The notes beneath the pieces are model-generated. The model saw nothing but the letters and a program-made list of their open reading frames with translations. It was not told the origin of the DNA and did not search any database. The position numbers and the translations under genes are program-made. 34,946 bases of DNA, taken from Pseudomonadota bacterium. Its GTDB lineage: Bacteria > Pseudomonadota > Gammaproteobacteria > Ga0077536. Location: contig JAPOKK010000010.1 in assembly GCA_029977665.1 (NCBI GenBank), positions 1 through 34,946 on the forward strand, given 5' to 3'. Below, piece after piece: positions 9,043 to 20,076 of this stretch. Position 1 is the first letter of the stretch; each line of letters begins with the position of its first letter.

Positions 9043-9510
9043 TCAGGGGGAGGCCTCCTGTGCCTTGTCGTAGAGAAACTGGCCGATGACGTGCTCGAGC
9101 ACGACGGCCGACTGGGTGATGGTGATTCGACCGCCGTCCTCGAGGTGGGTTTCCTCGGCGCCGGCATCGAGGCCGATGTAGTTCTCGCCGAGCACGCCCG
9201 AAGTCAGGATGGAAGCGCTGGTGTCGAGCGGGAAGCGGTAGGCGCTGTCGATGGCCATGGTGACCTCGGCCTCGTAGCGCGTGGCGTCGAAATCGACCGC
9301 GAGCACGCGGCCCACCGTGACGCCGGCGGCGCGCACCGGGGCCCGTGCCTTGAGGCTGCCGATGTTGCTGAAGCTCGCGCGCACTTCGTAGCTGGTGGCC
9401 CCGGTCCCGAGGCCGAGATTGCCGACCTTGAGCGCGAGGAACAGCAGCGCGGCGAACCCGGCGAGCACGAACACGCCGACCCAGAACTGCAGCATGCGAG
9501 AGTTCATCAT
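9043..9510 (-). CDS. mlaD: MCE-domain lipid transport protein MlaD
   Basis: FWVGVFVLAGFAALLFLALKVGN; VRASFSNIGSLKARAPVRAAGVTVGRV; LGENYIGLDAGAEE. Confidence 0.92.
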   Translation of the reverse strand: MMNSRMLQFWVGVFVLAGFAALLFLALKVGNLGLGTGATSYEVRASFSNIGSLKARAPVRAAGVTVGRVLAVDFDATRYEAEVTMAIDSAYRFPLDTSASILTSGVLGENYIGLDAGAEETHLEDGGRITITQSAVVLEHVIGQFLYDKAQEASP

Positions 9511-9538
9511 CGTTACTGTCTCCTACGGCGGGGCGCGG

Positions 9539-10360
9539 TCAATTGCCCCACATCTGCATCATGAAAACGGTCAGCACGAGGGCGAGGGCGAGCACGAGCA
9601 GCGAAGAATGTACAACCGTGCGCGTGGTCGCGCGCGACACGCCCTCCGCCGTCGGCGGCGCGTCGAAGCCTTCGAATGTCGCCACCGCGGCGATACCGAT
9701 GCCGAACACGATGCTCTTGACGACGCCGTTGAGGATGTCCTGGCGGAAATCCACCGCCGCCTGCATCTGCGACCAGAATGCGCCGTCGTCGACGCCGAGC
9801 AGGCGCACGCCGACGACATAGGCGCCGAAGATGCCGAGCGCGGAGAACAAGGCCGCCAGCAGGGGCATCGACAGCACTGCCCCCCAGAAGCGCGGCGCGA
9901 CGACGCGTGCGACCGGGTCGACCGCCATCATCTCCATCGCGACGATCTGGTCGGTCGCTTTCATCAGGCCGATCTCGGCGGTGATCGCGGAGCCTGCGCG
10001 GCTCGCAAACAGCAGCGCAGCCACGACCGGGCCCAGCTCGCGCACCAGCGACAGCGCCACCAGGACCCCGAGCTTCTCTTCCGACCCGTAGGTCTGAAGG
10101 GTGTCGTAACCCTGCAGGCCGAGCACCATGCCGACGAAGAGCCCCGAGACCATGATGATCACGAGCGACAGCGCGCCGGCGAAATAGACCTCGCGCACCG
10201 TCAGCGCGGGTCGCGCGATGCTCGTGCCCGATGCGAACAGCACGCGCAGCATGAACAGGGTCGCCGCGCCGATGCGGCGCACCGCGTCGATCGCCCAGGC
10301 GCCGACCCGCGCGACGAGATCGATCGGCCCGCCGCCGTTCAAGCCGCGCTCCCCTGCCAT
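9539..10360 (-). CDS. mlaE: Lipid ABC transporter permease MlaE
   Basis: GLFVGMVLGLQGYDTL, RELGPVVAALLFASRAGSAITAEIGLMKATDQIVAMEMMAVDP. Confidence 0.93.
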   Translation of the reverse strand: MAGERGLNGGGPIDLVARVGAWAIDAVRRIGAATLFMLRVLFASGTSIARPALTVREVYFAGALSLVIIMVSGLFVGMVLGLQGYDTLQTYGSEEKLGVLVALSLVRELGPVVAALLFASRAGSAITAEIGLMKATDQIVAMEMMAVDPVARVVAPRFWGAVLSMPLLAALFSALGIFGAYVVGVRLLGVDDGAFWSQMQAAVDFRQDILNGVVKSIVFGIGIAAVATFEGFDAPPTAEGVSRATTRTVVHSSLLVLALALVLTVFMMQMWGN

Positions 10361-10370
10361 GCTGCACCGC

Positions 10371-10391
10371 CAAAAGTGTCTGACACTTTTG
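10371..10391. repeat. Short perfect palindrome (REP-like) CAAAAGTGTC-T-GACACTTTTG between mlaF and mlaE
   Basis: 10-bp arms with 1-nt centre read directly from sequence. Confidence 0.7.
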
Positions 10392-10427
10392 CTCCTGCGC
10401 TTGGCCGCTGGCGTCCGTGTGGCGATG

Positions 10428-11246
10428 TCATGCGTCCGCCGCCAGACCGAGATCGGTGCGGTAGTCGGGTGCCGGGTAATGAAAACCGACCGGGCCGTCG
10501 ACTTCGCCCTGCACGAACTGCCGCACCATCGGCACGTCCGATTCGCGCATCTCCTCGGCGGTTCCTTCGGCGACGATGCGGCCGTCGGCCATGAGATACA
10601 CGTAATCGACGATTTTCAATGACTCCTGCACGTCGTGCGTGACCACGATCGAGGTCGCACCAAGGGCGTCGTTGGAACGCCGGATGAGCTGCCCGATCAC
10701 GCCGAGCGAGATGGGGTCCAGGCCGGCGAACGGCTCGTCGTACATCACGAGCATCGGATCGAGCGCGACGGCGCGCGCGAGCGCCACGCGGCGCGCCATG
10801 CCGCCGGACAGCTCGGAGGGCATCAGGTTCGCCGCGCCGCGCAGGCCGACCGCGTGCAGCTTGAGCAGCACCAGGTCGCGGATCGCGTCCTCGGGCAGGT
10901 CGGTGTGCTCGCGCATCTGGAAGGCGATGTTCTCGAACACCGTCATGTCGGTGAACAACGCGCCGCCCTGGAACAACATGCCCATGCGTCGGCGCATACG
11001 GTAGAGGCCGTCGGCATCGAGCGTGCCCATGTTCTCGCCGGCGACTTCCACGCTGCCGGTCTGCGCGCGCGCCTGCCCGCCGATCAGGCGCAGCAACGTG
11101 GTCTTGCCGCAACCGCTGCCACCCATCAGGGCGACGACCTTGCCGCGCGGCACGACGAGGTCGACGTCGTGCAGGATGCGACGGGCCGGGGTGTAGCCGA
11201 AGTTGCAGTTGCGGATGGCAACGAGGGGAGCGTCGGTCACGGACAA
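10428..11246 (-). CDS. mlaF: Lipid ABC transporter ATP-binding protein MlaF (non-ATG start: TTG 11246 or GTG 11240)
   Basis: Walker A GGSGCGKTTLLRLI; signature ELSGGMARRVALARA; Walker B MLVMYDEPFAGLDP. Confidence 0.93.
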   Translation of the reverse strand: MSVTDAPLVAIRNCNFGYTPARRILHDVDLVVPRGKVVALMGGSGCGKTTLLRLIGGQARAQTGSVEVAGENMGTLDADGLYRMRRRMGMLFQGGALFTDMTVFENIAFQMREHTDLPEDAIRDLVLLKLHAVGLRGAANLMPSELSGGMARRVALARAVALDPMLVMYDEPFAGLDPISLGVIGQLIRRSNDALGATSIVVTHDVQESLKIVDYVYLMADGRIVAEGTAEEMRESDVPMVRQFVQGEVDGPVGFHYPAPDYRTDLGLAADA

Positions 11247-11534
11247 TCACGAACGGCGTCGGGCGCCGGCGGGCATGGAGGAATCGCGATCATCGCATGA
11301 CGCACGGTCCCGCGGCGAGATGCCGGACACGGCTCGTGGAGCCTGGACGGCGTTCCCGGCAGGCGCCTGTCGCGCGCGCGGCGACAGACTGCTTGCCGCA
11401 GGCCGAGGCTGCGCGGACGGACGACGGCCGCCTTTCCGAGGCCCCGACTGCGCATACCGGGCATCACTGCCGACGCGCGGCGACACCGGCCTCGCGCCTA
11501 TACTGTCGCCCTGCGCATACCGAGGAGAGCCGCC

Positions 11535-12323
11535 ATTTCCGCCGCCACCATCAAGACCCGGACCGCCGATGGGGTCCTCCACGTGCTCATCGACCGCGCG
11601 GCCAAGCGCAATGCCCTCGCCCAGGCCGTACTCGGGGAACTCGGCGATGCCTTTCGCGCGCACGCCGGGGACGCCGACCTGCGCCTTGCCGTGATCCGCG
11701 GCGCGGGCGAACGCTGTTTCGCCGCCGGCGGCGACCTGCACGAGTTCGAGGGTCTGCGCGAACCCGACGCCGTGCGCGAGATGAACCGCTTCTCGACGGC
11801 GGCGCTCGACACCATCCGCGATTTCCCGGTGCCGGTCGTCGCCGCCATGAACGGCGACGCCATCGGTGGTGGCGGCGAGCTCGCGCTGGCCTGCGACATG
11901 CGCGTGTTCGCGCGCCACGCGCGCATCGGCTTCGTGCAGGGCCAGATGTGCATCTCGACCGCCTGGGGCGGCGGCGCCGACCTCATGCGCGTGGCCGGCC
12001 CGGCCACCGCGCTGCGCATGCTCACTCGCGCCGAGTTCATCGCCGCCGAGGAAGCGCGAGTGCTCGGGCTGGCCGACGCGGTGCAGGATGCGGACGAAGA
12101 TTTCGAACAGGCGCTCGAGCGCTACCTCGCGCCGATGCGCGAGCGCAAGCCGCAGATCATGCGCGCCTACAAGACGCTCGCCCGCGCCGCGCGACAGGAC
12201 GACGCGTGGCGCGCGGTGCGCGCCGCGGAACCCGCCCTGCTGGAAGCGACCTGGCTGCACGAGGATCACTGGACGGCCTCGGCCGCGGCGATCGCGCGCA
12301 TCGCGGCAAAGAAGCAGGCCTGA
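11535..12323 (+). CDS. Enoyl-CoA hydratase/isomerase family protein; probable ATT start at 11535
   Basis: LIDRAAKRNALAQAVLGEL; GERCFAAGGDLHEF; ALACDMRVFARHARIGF. The N-terminal family residues (TIKTRTADGVLHVLIDR) need a start upstream of GTG 11583; GAGGAGAG sits 5-6 nt before ATT 11535. Confidence 0.82.
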   Translation: MSAATIKTRTADGVLHVLIDRAAKRNALAQAVLGELGDAFRAHAGDADLRLAVIRGAGERCFAAGGDLHEFEGLREPDAVREMNRFSTAALDTIRDFPVPVVAAMNGDAIGGGGELALACDMRVFARHARIGFVQGQMCISTAWGGGADLMRVAGPATALRMLTRAEFIAAEEARVLGLADAVQDADEDFEQALERYLAPMRERKPQIMRAYKTLARAARQDDAWRAVRAAEPALLEATWLHEDHWTASAAAIARIAAKKQA

Positions 12324-12338
12324 CTCAGCGCGCCTCAC

Positions 12339-13385
12339 TCAGCGCGCCCGGGCGTCGCGCCGGCACGCGCTCGGCGAGCGCCCGGTCCACTGGCGAAAGG
12401 CCCGCGCGAAGCTCTTCTCGTTGTCGAAACCCACCGCGCGCGCAACCTGCGCGACGGGACGCTGGGTCCGCTGCAACAGCGCGATAGCGCGCGCGCAGCG
12501 CGCTTCGTTCTTGAGCGTCTGCAAAGACACGCCGGCCTCGCGCAGATGACGGAACAGCGTGCGCGTGGACACATTCAGGCGATGCGCGAGCGCGGCCGCG
12601 TCGCGCACCTCGTCCGGGCGCGCGGCGATGATCTCGCGCGCGCGGCGCACGAGCAGCCGGTCGCGGCGGTACTGCAACACCGTCAACGGCAGCGCGCGGC
12701 GCAGCATCTGGCGCAGGGCCGCTTCGTCGCGCACCAGCGGCAGGGCCGCGTAGCGTGCGTCGAACGCGAAGCCCGCCTCTGCTGCGTCGAAACGGACCGG
12801 CCCCGGGAACATCAGCGGGTAGGCCTCAGCATGCGCCGGACGCGGGTAAGGGAAGTGCACTTCGAGCAGCGGAATGCGCGAGTCGACGGCCCAGCAAGCG
12901 TAGCCGTGCACGTAGCGCAGCAGGGTCACGAGGCAGAACTCGCGCGACGCGCGCGGCGCGCGCCGCTCTTCGATGACGAGACTCGCGCGGGTGTCATCGA
13001 GCCGCAACACCAAGTGCACGTCGTCTATCAGCAATGCGTGGTGGCGGCACCAGCGTTTGAGAGCGACGGCGAGATCGGGCGCGCCGAGGGAGGCGCGGCA
13101 CAGCATGCCGTAGCTGCCCCACGGCAGCCGGCGCGAGAACCAGCCGAGCGCTTCGTCGTCGAGCTCGCGCATCGCGGCTTCCGAGACGCGTTCCATCTGA
13201 ACCGCGGTAATGCGCGCGGACGGGTCGCGGACCGTGGCGGGATCGATGCCGGCGGCGGCGAGCGCCGCGGCAGGATCCTGACCATAACGGGCGTACGCGT
13301 CGACGATCGCGCGCACGAAAACCATCGGCGTAGCCGCACGCGAACCACCGCCCCACGGCACGACCCCGGCGGGAGGCGCTTTCAT
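12339..13385 (-). CDS. AraC family transcriptional regulator (Arabinose_bd-type N-terminal domain)
   Basis: C-terminal HTH: AALAHRLNVSTRTLFRHLREAGVSLQTLKNEARCARAIALLQ...VAQVARAVGFDNEKSFARAFRQWTGRSPSACRR; 348 aa from ATG at 13385. Confidence 0.88.
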   Translation of the reverse strand: MKAPPAGVVPWGGGSRAATPMVFVRAIVDAYARYGQDPAAALAAAGIDPATVRDPSARITAVQMERVSEAAMRELDDEALGWFSRRLPWGSYGMLCRASLGAPDLAVALKRWCRHHALLIDDVHLVLRLDDTRASLVIEERRAPRASREFCLVTLLRYVHGYACWAVDSRIPLLEVHFPYPRPAHAEAYPLMFPGPVRFDAAEAGFAFDARYAALPLVRDEAALRQMLRRALPLTVLQYRRDRLLVRRAREIIAARPDEVRDAAALAHRLNVSTRTLFRHLREAGVSLQTLKNEARCARAIALLQRTQRPVAQVARAVGFDNEKSFARAFRQWTGRSPSACRRDARAR

Positions 13386-13404
13386 GCGCTGACTATCGAT
13401 TGAT

Positions 13405-13431
13405 ATGGCACGATTTGCAACCTTCATGGCA
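13405..13431. promoter_or_regulatory. Candidate AraC-family operator: direct repeat ATGGCA-N15-ATGGCA (21-bp period)
   Basis: ATGGCA at 13405-13410 and 13426-13431 in the divergent gap between the AraC gene and liuA-like gene. Confidence 0.4.
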
Positions 13432-13560
13432 GCCCCTGCGGCGTCTACCGCGCTAGGCTGGCGACGCCGCCCGAACCGCGGTGGGCTATCCTGTCGCGCC
13501 CCGCGTGGCGGGCGCGGCGCGCACGCCGTACCGATTGCACAGCACCATGGAGAAACCGAC

Positions 13561-14736
13561 ATGAACAACCTGCCGGGCATCAGCTTCGACCTCGGCGATA
13601 CCGTCGACATGCTGCGCGAGTCCGTGGCGGACTTCGCCGCCAACGAGATCGCGCCGCGCGCGCAGGACATCGAGCAGGCCAACGAGTTTCCCGCCGACCT
13701 GTGGCGCAAGCTCGGCGACCTCGGCGTGCACGGCGTGACCGTTGCCGAAGAATACGGTGGCGCAAATCTCGGCTACCTCGCGCACATCGTCGCGATGGAG
13801 GAGGTCTCGCGTGCCTCGGCCGCCGTCGGCCTGTCCTACGGCGCGCATTCCAACCTGTGCGTGAACCAGATTCACCGCAACGGCAACGCCGCGCAGAAGG
13901 CGCGCTACCTGCCCAAGCTGGTCTCCGGCGAGCACGTCGGCGCACTTGCCATGAGCGAACCCAACGCGGGTTCGGACGTGGTATCGATGAAGCTGCGCGC
14001 CGACCGTCGCGGTGACTGCTACGTACTCAACGGCTCGAAGATGTGGATCACCAATGGCGGCGACGCCGACACCCTCGTCGTCTACGCCAAGACCGATCCC
14101 GATGCCGGCCCGCGCGGCATGACCGCGTTCATCGTCGAGAAGGGCTTCGCCGGCTTCTCCAAGGGCACCAAGCTCGACAAGCTCGGCATGCGCGGCTCGA
14201 ACACCTACCCGATCTTCTTCGACGACTGCGAGGTGCCGGTGGAAAACGTCCTCGGCGCGGTCGGCGACGGCGTGCGCGTGCTGATGTCGGGTCTCGACTA
14301 CGAGCGCGCGGTGCTCGCGGCCGGCCCGCTCGGCATCATGGACGCCTGCATGGACGTGGTGCTGCCCTACGTGCACGAGCGCGAGCAGTTCGGCCAGCCG
14401 ATCGGCGAATTCCAGCTCATGCAGGGCAAGCTCGCCGACATGTACACCACCTGGCAGGCCTGCCGTGCCTATGTCTATGCCGTCGGGCGCGCCTGCGACG
14501 CCGGCGACCACAGCCGCAACCTGCGCAAGGACGCTGCCGGCGCCATCCTCTACGCGGCCGAGAAGGCGACCTGGATGGCGGGCGAGGCCATCCAGACGCT
14601 GGGCGGCAATGGCTACATCAACGAGTATGCGACCGGCCGCCTGTGGCGTGACGCCAAGCTCTACGAGATCGGCGCCGGCACCTCGGAGATCCGCCGCATG
14701 CTGATCGGCCGCGAACTGTTCAGCGACACCAAGTAA
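13561..14736 (+). CDS. liuA: Isovaleryl-CoA dehydrogenase-like acyl-CoA dehydrogenase
   Basis: [43 protein letters not shown]-type [18 protein letters not shown]; directly followed by methylcrotonyl-CoA carboxylase subunits. Confidence 0.88.
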   Translation: MNNLPGISFDLGDTVDMLRESVADFAANEIAPRAQDIEQANEFPADLWRKLGDLGVHGVTVAEEYGGANLGYLAHIVAMEEVSRASAAVGLSYGAHSNLCVNQIHRNGNAAQKARYLPKLVSGEHVGALAMSEPNAGSDVVSMKLRADRRGDCYVLNGSKMWITNGGDADTLVVYAKTDPDAGPRGMTAFIVEKGFAGFSKGTKLDKLGMRGSNTYPIFFDDCEVPVENVLGAVGDGVRVLMSGLDYERAVLAAGPLGIMDACMDVVLPYVHEREQFGQPIGEFQLMQGKLADMYTTWQACRAYVYAVGRACDAGDHSRNLRKDAAGAILYAAEKATWMAGEAIQTLGGNGYINEYATGRLWRDAKLYEIGAGTSEIRRMLIGRELFSDTK

Positions 14737-14775
14737 CACCGCCGCAGCCGCGGCGCGCAGGGGAGAGAGACGCCC

Positions 14776-16383
14776 ATGCATGCGATCAAATCCGCCATCA
14801 ACCCGCGCGCGGAGGAATTCCGCGCCAACGCCGCGCACATGCGCACCCTGGTCGAGGACCTGCGTGCGAAAGCAGCGGAAGTCGCCGCCGGCGGCGGCGA
14901 ACGCGCACGCGAGAAGCACGTCGCGCGCGGCAAGCTGCTGCCGCGCGAGCGCGTCGACCAGTTGCTCGATCCGGGCACGCCGTTCCTCGAGATCGGTCAG
15001 CTCGCCGCCTACGGCATGTACGACGGCGAGGCGCCGGCAGCCGGCATGATCGCCGGGGTCGGCCGGGTCGAGGGCACCGAGTGCCTGATCATCGCCAACG
15101 ACGCCACCGTCAAGGGCGGCACCTACTACCCGATGACGGTCAAGAAGCACCTGCGCGCGCAGGAAATCGCGCGCGAGAACCACCTGCCCTGCCTCTACCT
15201 GGTGGATTCGGGCGGCGCCTTCCTGCCGCGCCAGGACGAGGTCTTTCCCGACCGTGAGCATTTCGGCCGCATCTTCTACAACCAGGCCAACATGAGCGCC
15301 ATGGGCATTCCGCAGATCGCGGTCGTGATGGGCTCGTGCACGGCCGGCGGCGCCTACGTGCCGGCAATGAGCGACGACACCGTCATCGTCAAGAACCAGG
15401 GCACCATCTTCCTCGGCGGCCCGCCGCTGGTGAAGGCGGCGACGGGCGAAGTGGTGAGCGCCGAGGATCTCGGCGGCGGCGACGTGCACACGCGCCTCTC
15501 GGGCGTAGCCGATCATCTCGCCGAGAACGACAGCCACGCGCTCGCCATCGCGCGCTCGATCGTGCGCAACCTGAATCGGCGCCGGCCACAGTCGGTTCTC
15601 GTGCAGCCGGTCGAGGAGCCACTCTACGACCCCGAGGAGATCTACGGCGTACTGCCGCGGGACACGCGCACGCCCTACGACGTGCGCGAAGTCATCGCGC
15701 GCGTCGTCGACGGCTCGCGCTTCGACGAGTTCAAGGCGCGCTACGGCTCGACGCTGGTAACCGGCTTCGCGCATCTCTACGGCGTGCCGGTCGGCATCAT
15801 CGCCAACAACGGCATCCTGTTCAGCGAATCGGCGCAGAAAGGCGCGCATTTCATCGAGCTGTGCGCGCAGCGCAAGGTGCCGCTGCTGTTCCTGCAGAAC
15901 ATCACCGGCTTCATGGTCGGGCGCAAGTACGAAAACGGCGGTATCGCCAAGGACGGCGCCAAGCTGGTCACCGCGGTGGCGACGGCGCAGGTGCCCAAGA
16001 TCACGCTGATCATCGGCGGCAGCTTCGGCGCCGGCAACTACGGCATGTGCGGCCGCGCCTACTCGCCGCGCTACCTGTGGATGTGGCCCAACGCGCGCAT
16101 CAGCGTGATGGGTGGCGAACAAGCCGCCGCCGTGCTCGCCACCGTGCGCCGCGACGGTATCGAGGCGCGTGGCGGCGCCTGGGCGGCCGAGGAGGAAGAA
16201 GCCTTCAAGGCGCCCATCCGCGACCAGTACGAAGCCCAGGGCCACCCCTACTACGCTACCGCCCGGTTGTGGGACGACGGCGTGGTCGACCCGGCCCAGA
16301 CGCGCCGCATGCTCGGGCTCTCGCTGTGGTCGACGCTCAACGCGCCGATTCCCGAGACCCGCTTCGGCCTGTTCCGCATGTAA
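14776..16383 (+). CDS. liuB: Methylcrotonoyl-CoA carboxylase, carboxyltransferase (beta) subunit
   Basis: [71 protein letters not shown]; 535 aa. Confidence 0.93.
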   Translation: MHAIKSAINPRAEEFRANAAHMRTLVEDLRAKAAEVAAGGGERAREKHVARGKLLPRERVDQLLDPGTPFLEIGQLAAYGMYDGEAPAAGMIAGVGRVEGTECLIIANDATVKGGTYYPMTVKKHLRAQEIARENHLPCLYLVDSGGAFLPRQDEVFPDREHFGRIFYNQANMSAMGIPQIAVVMGSCTAGGAYVPAMSDDTVIVKNQGTIFLGGPPLVKAATGEVVSAEDLGGGDVHTRLSGVADHLAENDSHALAIARSIVRNLNRRRPQSVLVQPVEEPLYDPEEIYGVLPRDTRTPYDVREVIARVVDGSRFDEFKARYGSTLVTGFAHLYGVPVGIIANNGILFSESAQKGAHFIELCAQRKVPLLFLQNITGFMVGRKYENGGIAKDGAKLVTAVATAQVPKITLIIGGSFGAGNYGMCGRAYSPRYLWMWPNARISVMGGEQAAAVLATVRRDGIEARGGAWAAEEEEAFKAPIRDQYEAQGHPYYATARLWDDGVVDPAQTRRMLGLSLWSTLNAPIPETRFGLFRM

Positions 16384-16394
16384 GGAGCCGCACG

Positions 16395-18392
<1,998 letters not shown>

Positions 18393-18483
18393 ACGTGCGC
18401 CCGAGGCGCGGGCACGCGTGCACCGCGCCCACCTTGGCGCTACGCTAGCGCTCCTGAATCCATTCGCCGGAATGTCGTCGACT

Positions 18484-19074
18484 ATGTCATTGCGTCAATT
18501 TCTCGCGCTCGCCATGCTGCTGATCACGCTGCCGGCCGCTGCGGCCCAGCCCAAGGGTGAACAGCTGCTGTTCGCCAAGCCCGAGGGCTGGCACGAGGTC
18601 TTCTCCGAGATCGAGGAGAACCTGACCACCAACGAGTACGTGCCCGAAGGTCAGACCGGCGACGACTGGAAGGAAATGGTCACGGTGCAGATCGTGCTCG
18701 GCATGTCCGAGGCCGATCCGAACGCGCTGCTCGCGCGCATCGCGCACCATCTCGCCGAGGGCTGTCCCGGCTTCAGCTCGCAGCCGATCGAACTTGGCGG
18801 CGTGGGTGAGGAGTACCCCACGCTCGCGGTGATGATGATGTGTCCGAAGAACCCGGAAAGCGGCAAGGGCGATTTCATCCTCGTGCGTGGCATCGCCGGC
18901 AAGGAGAGCTTCTACATCCTGCAGAAAGCCTGGCGCGTGGCGCCCTTCGACGTCGACGACGATCCGCCCGTCGCGCTCGAGGACCGCAAGTTCTGGCTCG
19001 GCTATCTCGCTTACCTCACGGTGTGCGACCCGGCGCTCGACAACTGCCCCCAGAACGTAGAACTCGAGGAATAG
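18484..19074 (+). CDS. Secreted hypothetical protein
   Basis: Signal peptide MSLRQFLALAMLLITLPAAAAQ; full-length ORF ends 2 nt before the next gene. Confidence 0.65.
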   Translation: MSLRQFLALAMLLITLPAAAAQPKGEQLLFAKPEGWHEVFSEIEENLTTNEYVPEGQTGDDWKEMVTVQIVLGMSEADPNALLARIAHHLAEGCPGFSSQPIELGGVGEEYPTLAVMMMCPKNPESGKGDFILVRGIAGKESFYILQKAWRVAPFDVDDDPPVALEDRKFWLGYLAYLTVCDPALDNCPQNVELEE

Positions 19075-19076
19075 CG

Positions 19077-20057
19077 GTGAAACTGGCGAGCCTGCGCGCG
19101 GGCGGCCGCGACGGCACGCTGCTCGTCGTCGACGACACCCTCACACACGGCCTCGTCGTCGAGGAGATCGCGCCCACCCTGCAGGCCGCGCTCGAGAACT
19201 GGGACGCCGTCGAGGCGCCATTGCGCGCGGCCGCGGCGGCGCTCGCCGCCGGCAACACGCAGGACGCCTTCGCGCTCGAGCCCGACGCGCTGGCCAGCCC
19301 GCTCCCGCGCAGCTACCAGTTTCTCGACGGTTCGGTCTACCTGCACCACATGGCACGGGCGCGCCGGGCGCGCGGCGTACCGATGCCGCCCGACTACGAG
19401 ACCGAACCACTGATGTACCAGGGCGTGTCGGACGGCTTTCGCGGTCCGACCGAACCGATGCCGCTGCCGTCGGAAGATCTCGACATCGACTTCGAAGCGG
19501 AGATCGCGGTCATCGTCGACGACGTGCCAATGGGCGTCAGCGTCGAGGCGGCAGCCGGGCACATCCGCCTGCTCATGCTGATGAACGACTTCACCTGCCG
19601 CGCGCTGACCCGCACCGAGTTGCCGAAGGGCTTCGGTTTCCTCCAGTCCAAGCCGACCAGCTCGTTTTCGCCCGCCGCCGTCACACCGGACGCACTGGGC
19701 GCGGCGTGGAACGGCGAGCGCCTCGCCGGCACCCTGCGCTCCTGGGTCAACGGGCGCGCCATCGGCACGCCCGACGCCGCCACCGACATGTTCTTCACCT
19801 ATCCGCGGCTGATCGCCCACGCCGCGCGCACGCGCCGCCTCGGCGCCGGTACCATCATCGCCGCCGGTGCGGTGTCCAACCGCGACCCGGCCACCGGCCA
19901 CGGCTGCCTGGCCGAAGCGCGCGTCGACGAAGAAATGGCGACCGGCCACGCAAGCACGCCCTGGTTACGCTTCGGTGACGTCGTGCGCATCGAGATGCGC
20001 GATGCCGATGGGCGCTCGATTTTCGGCGCCATCGAGCAAGCGGTCGTGGCAGCCTGA
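19077..20057 (+). CDS. Fumarylacetoacetate hydrolase family protein (GTG start)
   Basis: DIDFEAEIAVIVDDVPMGV; LMLMNDFTCRALT; FGFLQSKPTSSFSPAAVTPD; typical of the FAH superfamily. Confidence 0.83.
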   Translation: MKLASLRAGGRDGTLLVVDDTLTHGLVVEEIAPTLQAALENWDAVEAPLRAAAAALAAGNTQDAFALEPDALASPLPRSYQFLDGSVYLHHMARARRARGVPMPPDYETEPLMYQGVSDGFRGPTEPMPLPSEDLDIDFEAEIAVIVDDVPMGVSVEAAAGHIRLLMLMNDFTCRALTRTELPKGFGFLQSKPTSSFSPAAVTPDALGAAWNGERLAGTLRSWVNGRAIGTPDAATDMFFTYPRLIAHAARTRRLGAGTIIAAGAVSNRDPATGHGCLAEARVDEEMATGHASTPWLRFGDVVRIEMRDADGRSIFGAIEQAVVAA

Positions 20058-20076
20058 ACGAAACCGCCGAGCGTCG

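Noticed and set aside
13386-13709. N-terminal extension of the AraC ORF to 456 aa
   Set aside because: Overlaps the liuA start and intergenic region; AraC homology begins after ATG 13385.
13486-16245. 919-aa ORF on the minus strand
   Set aside because: Antisense to clear liuA/liuB coding sequence; long spurious ORFs are expected at this GC content and the translation has no recognisable domain.
15336-16394. N-terminal extension of the 1018-aa ORF upstream of the biotin carboxylase
   Set aside because: Arg-rich out-of-frame reading of liuB; the real start is ATG 16395 (MFHKILIANRGE) preceded by AAGGAG.
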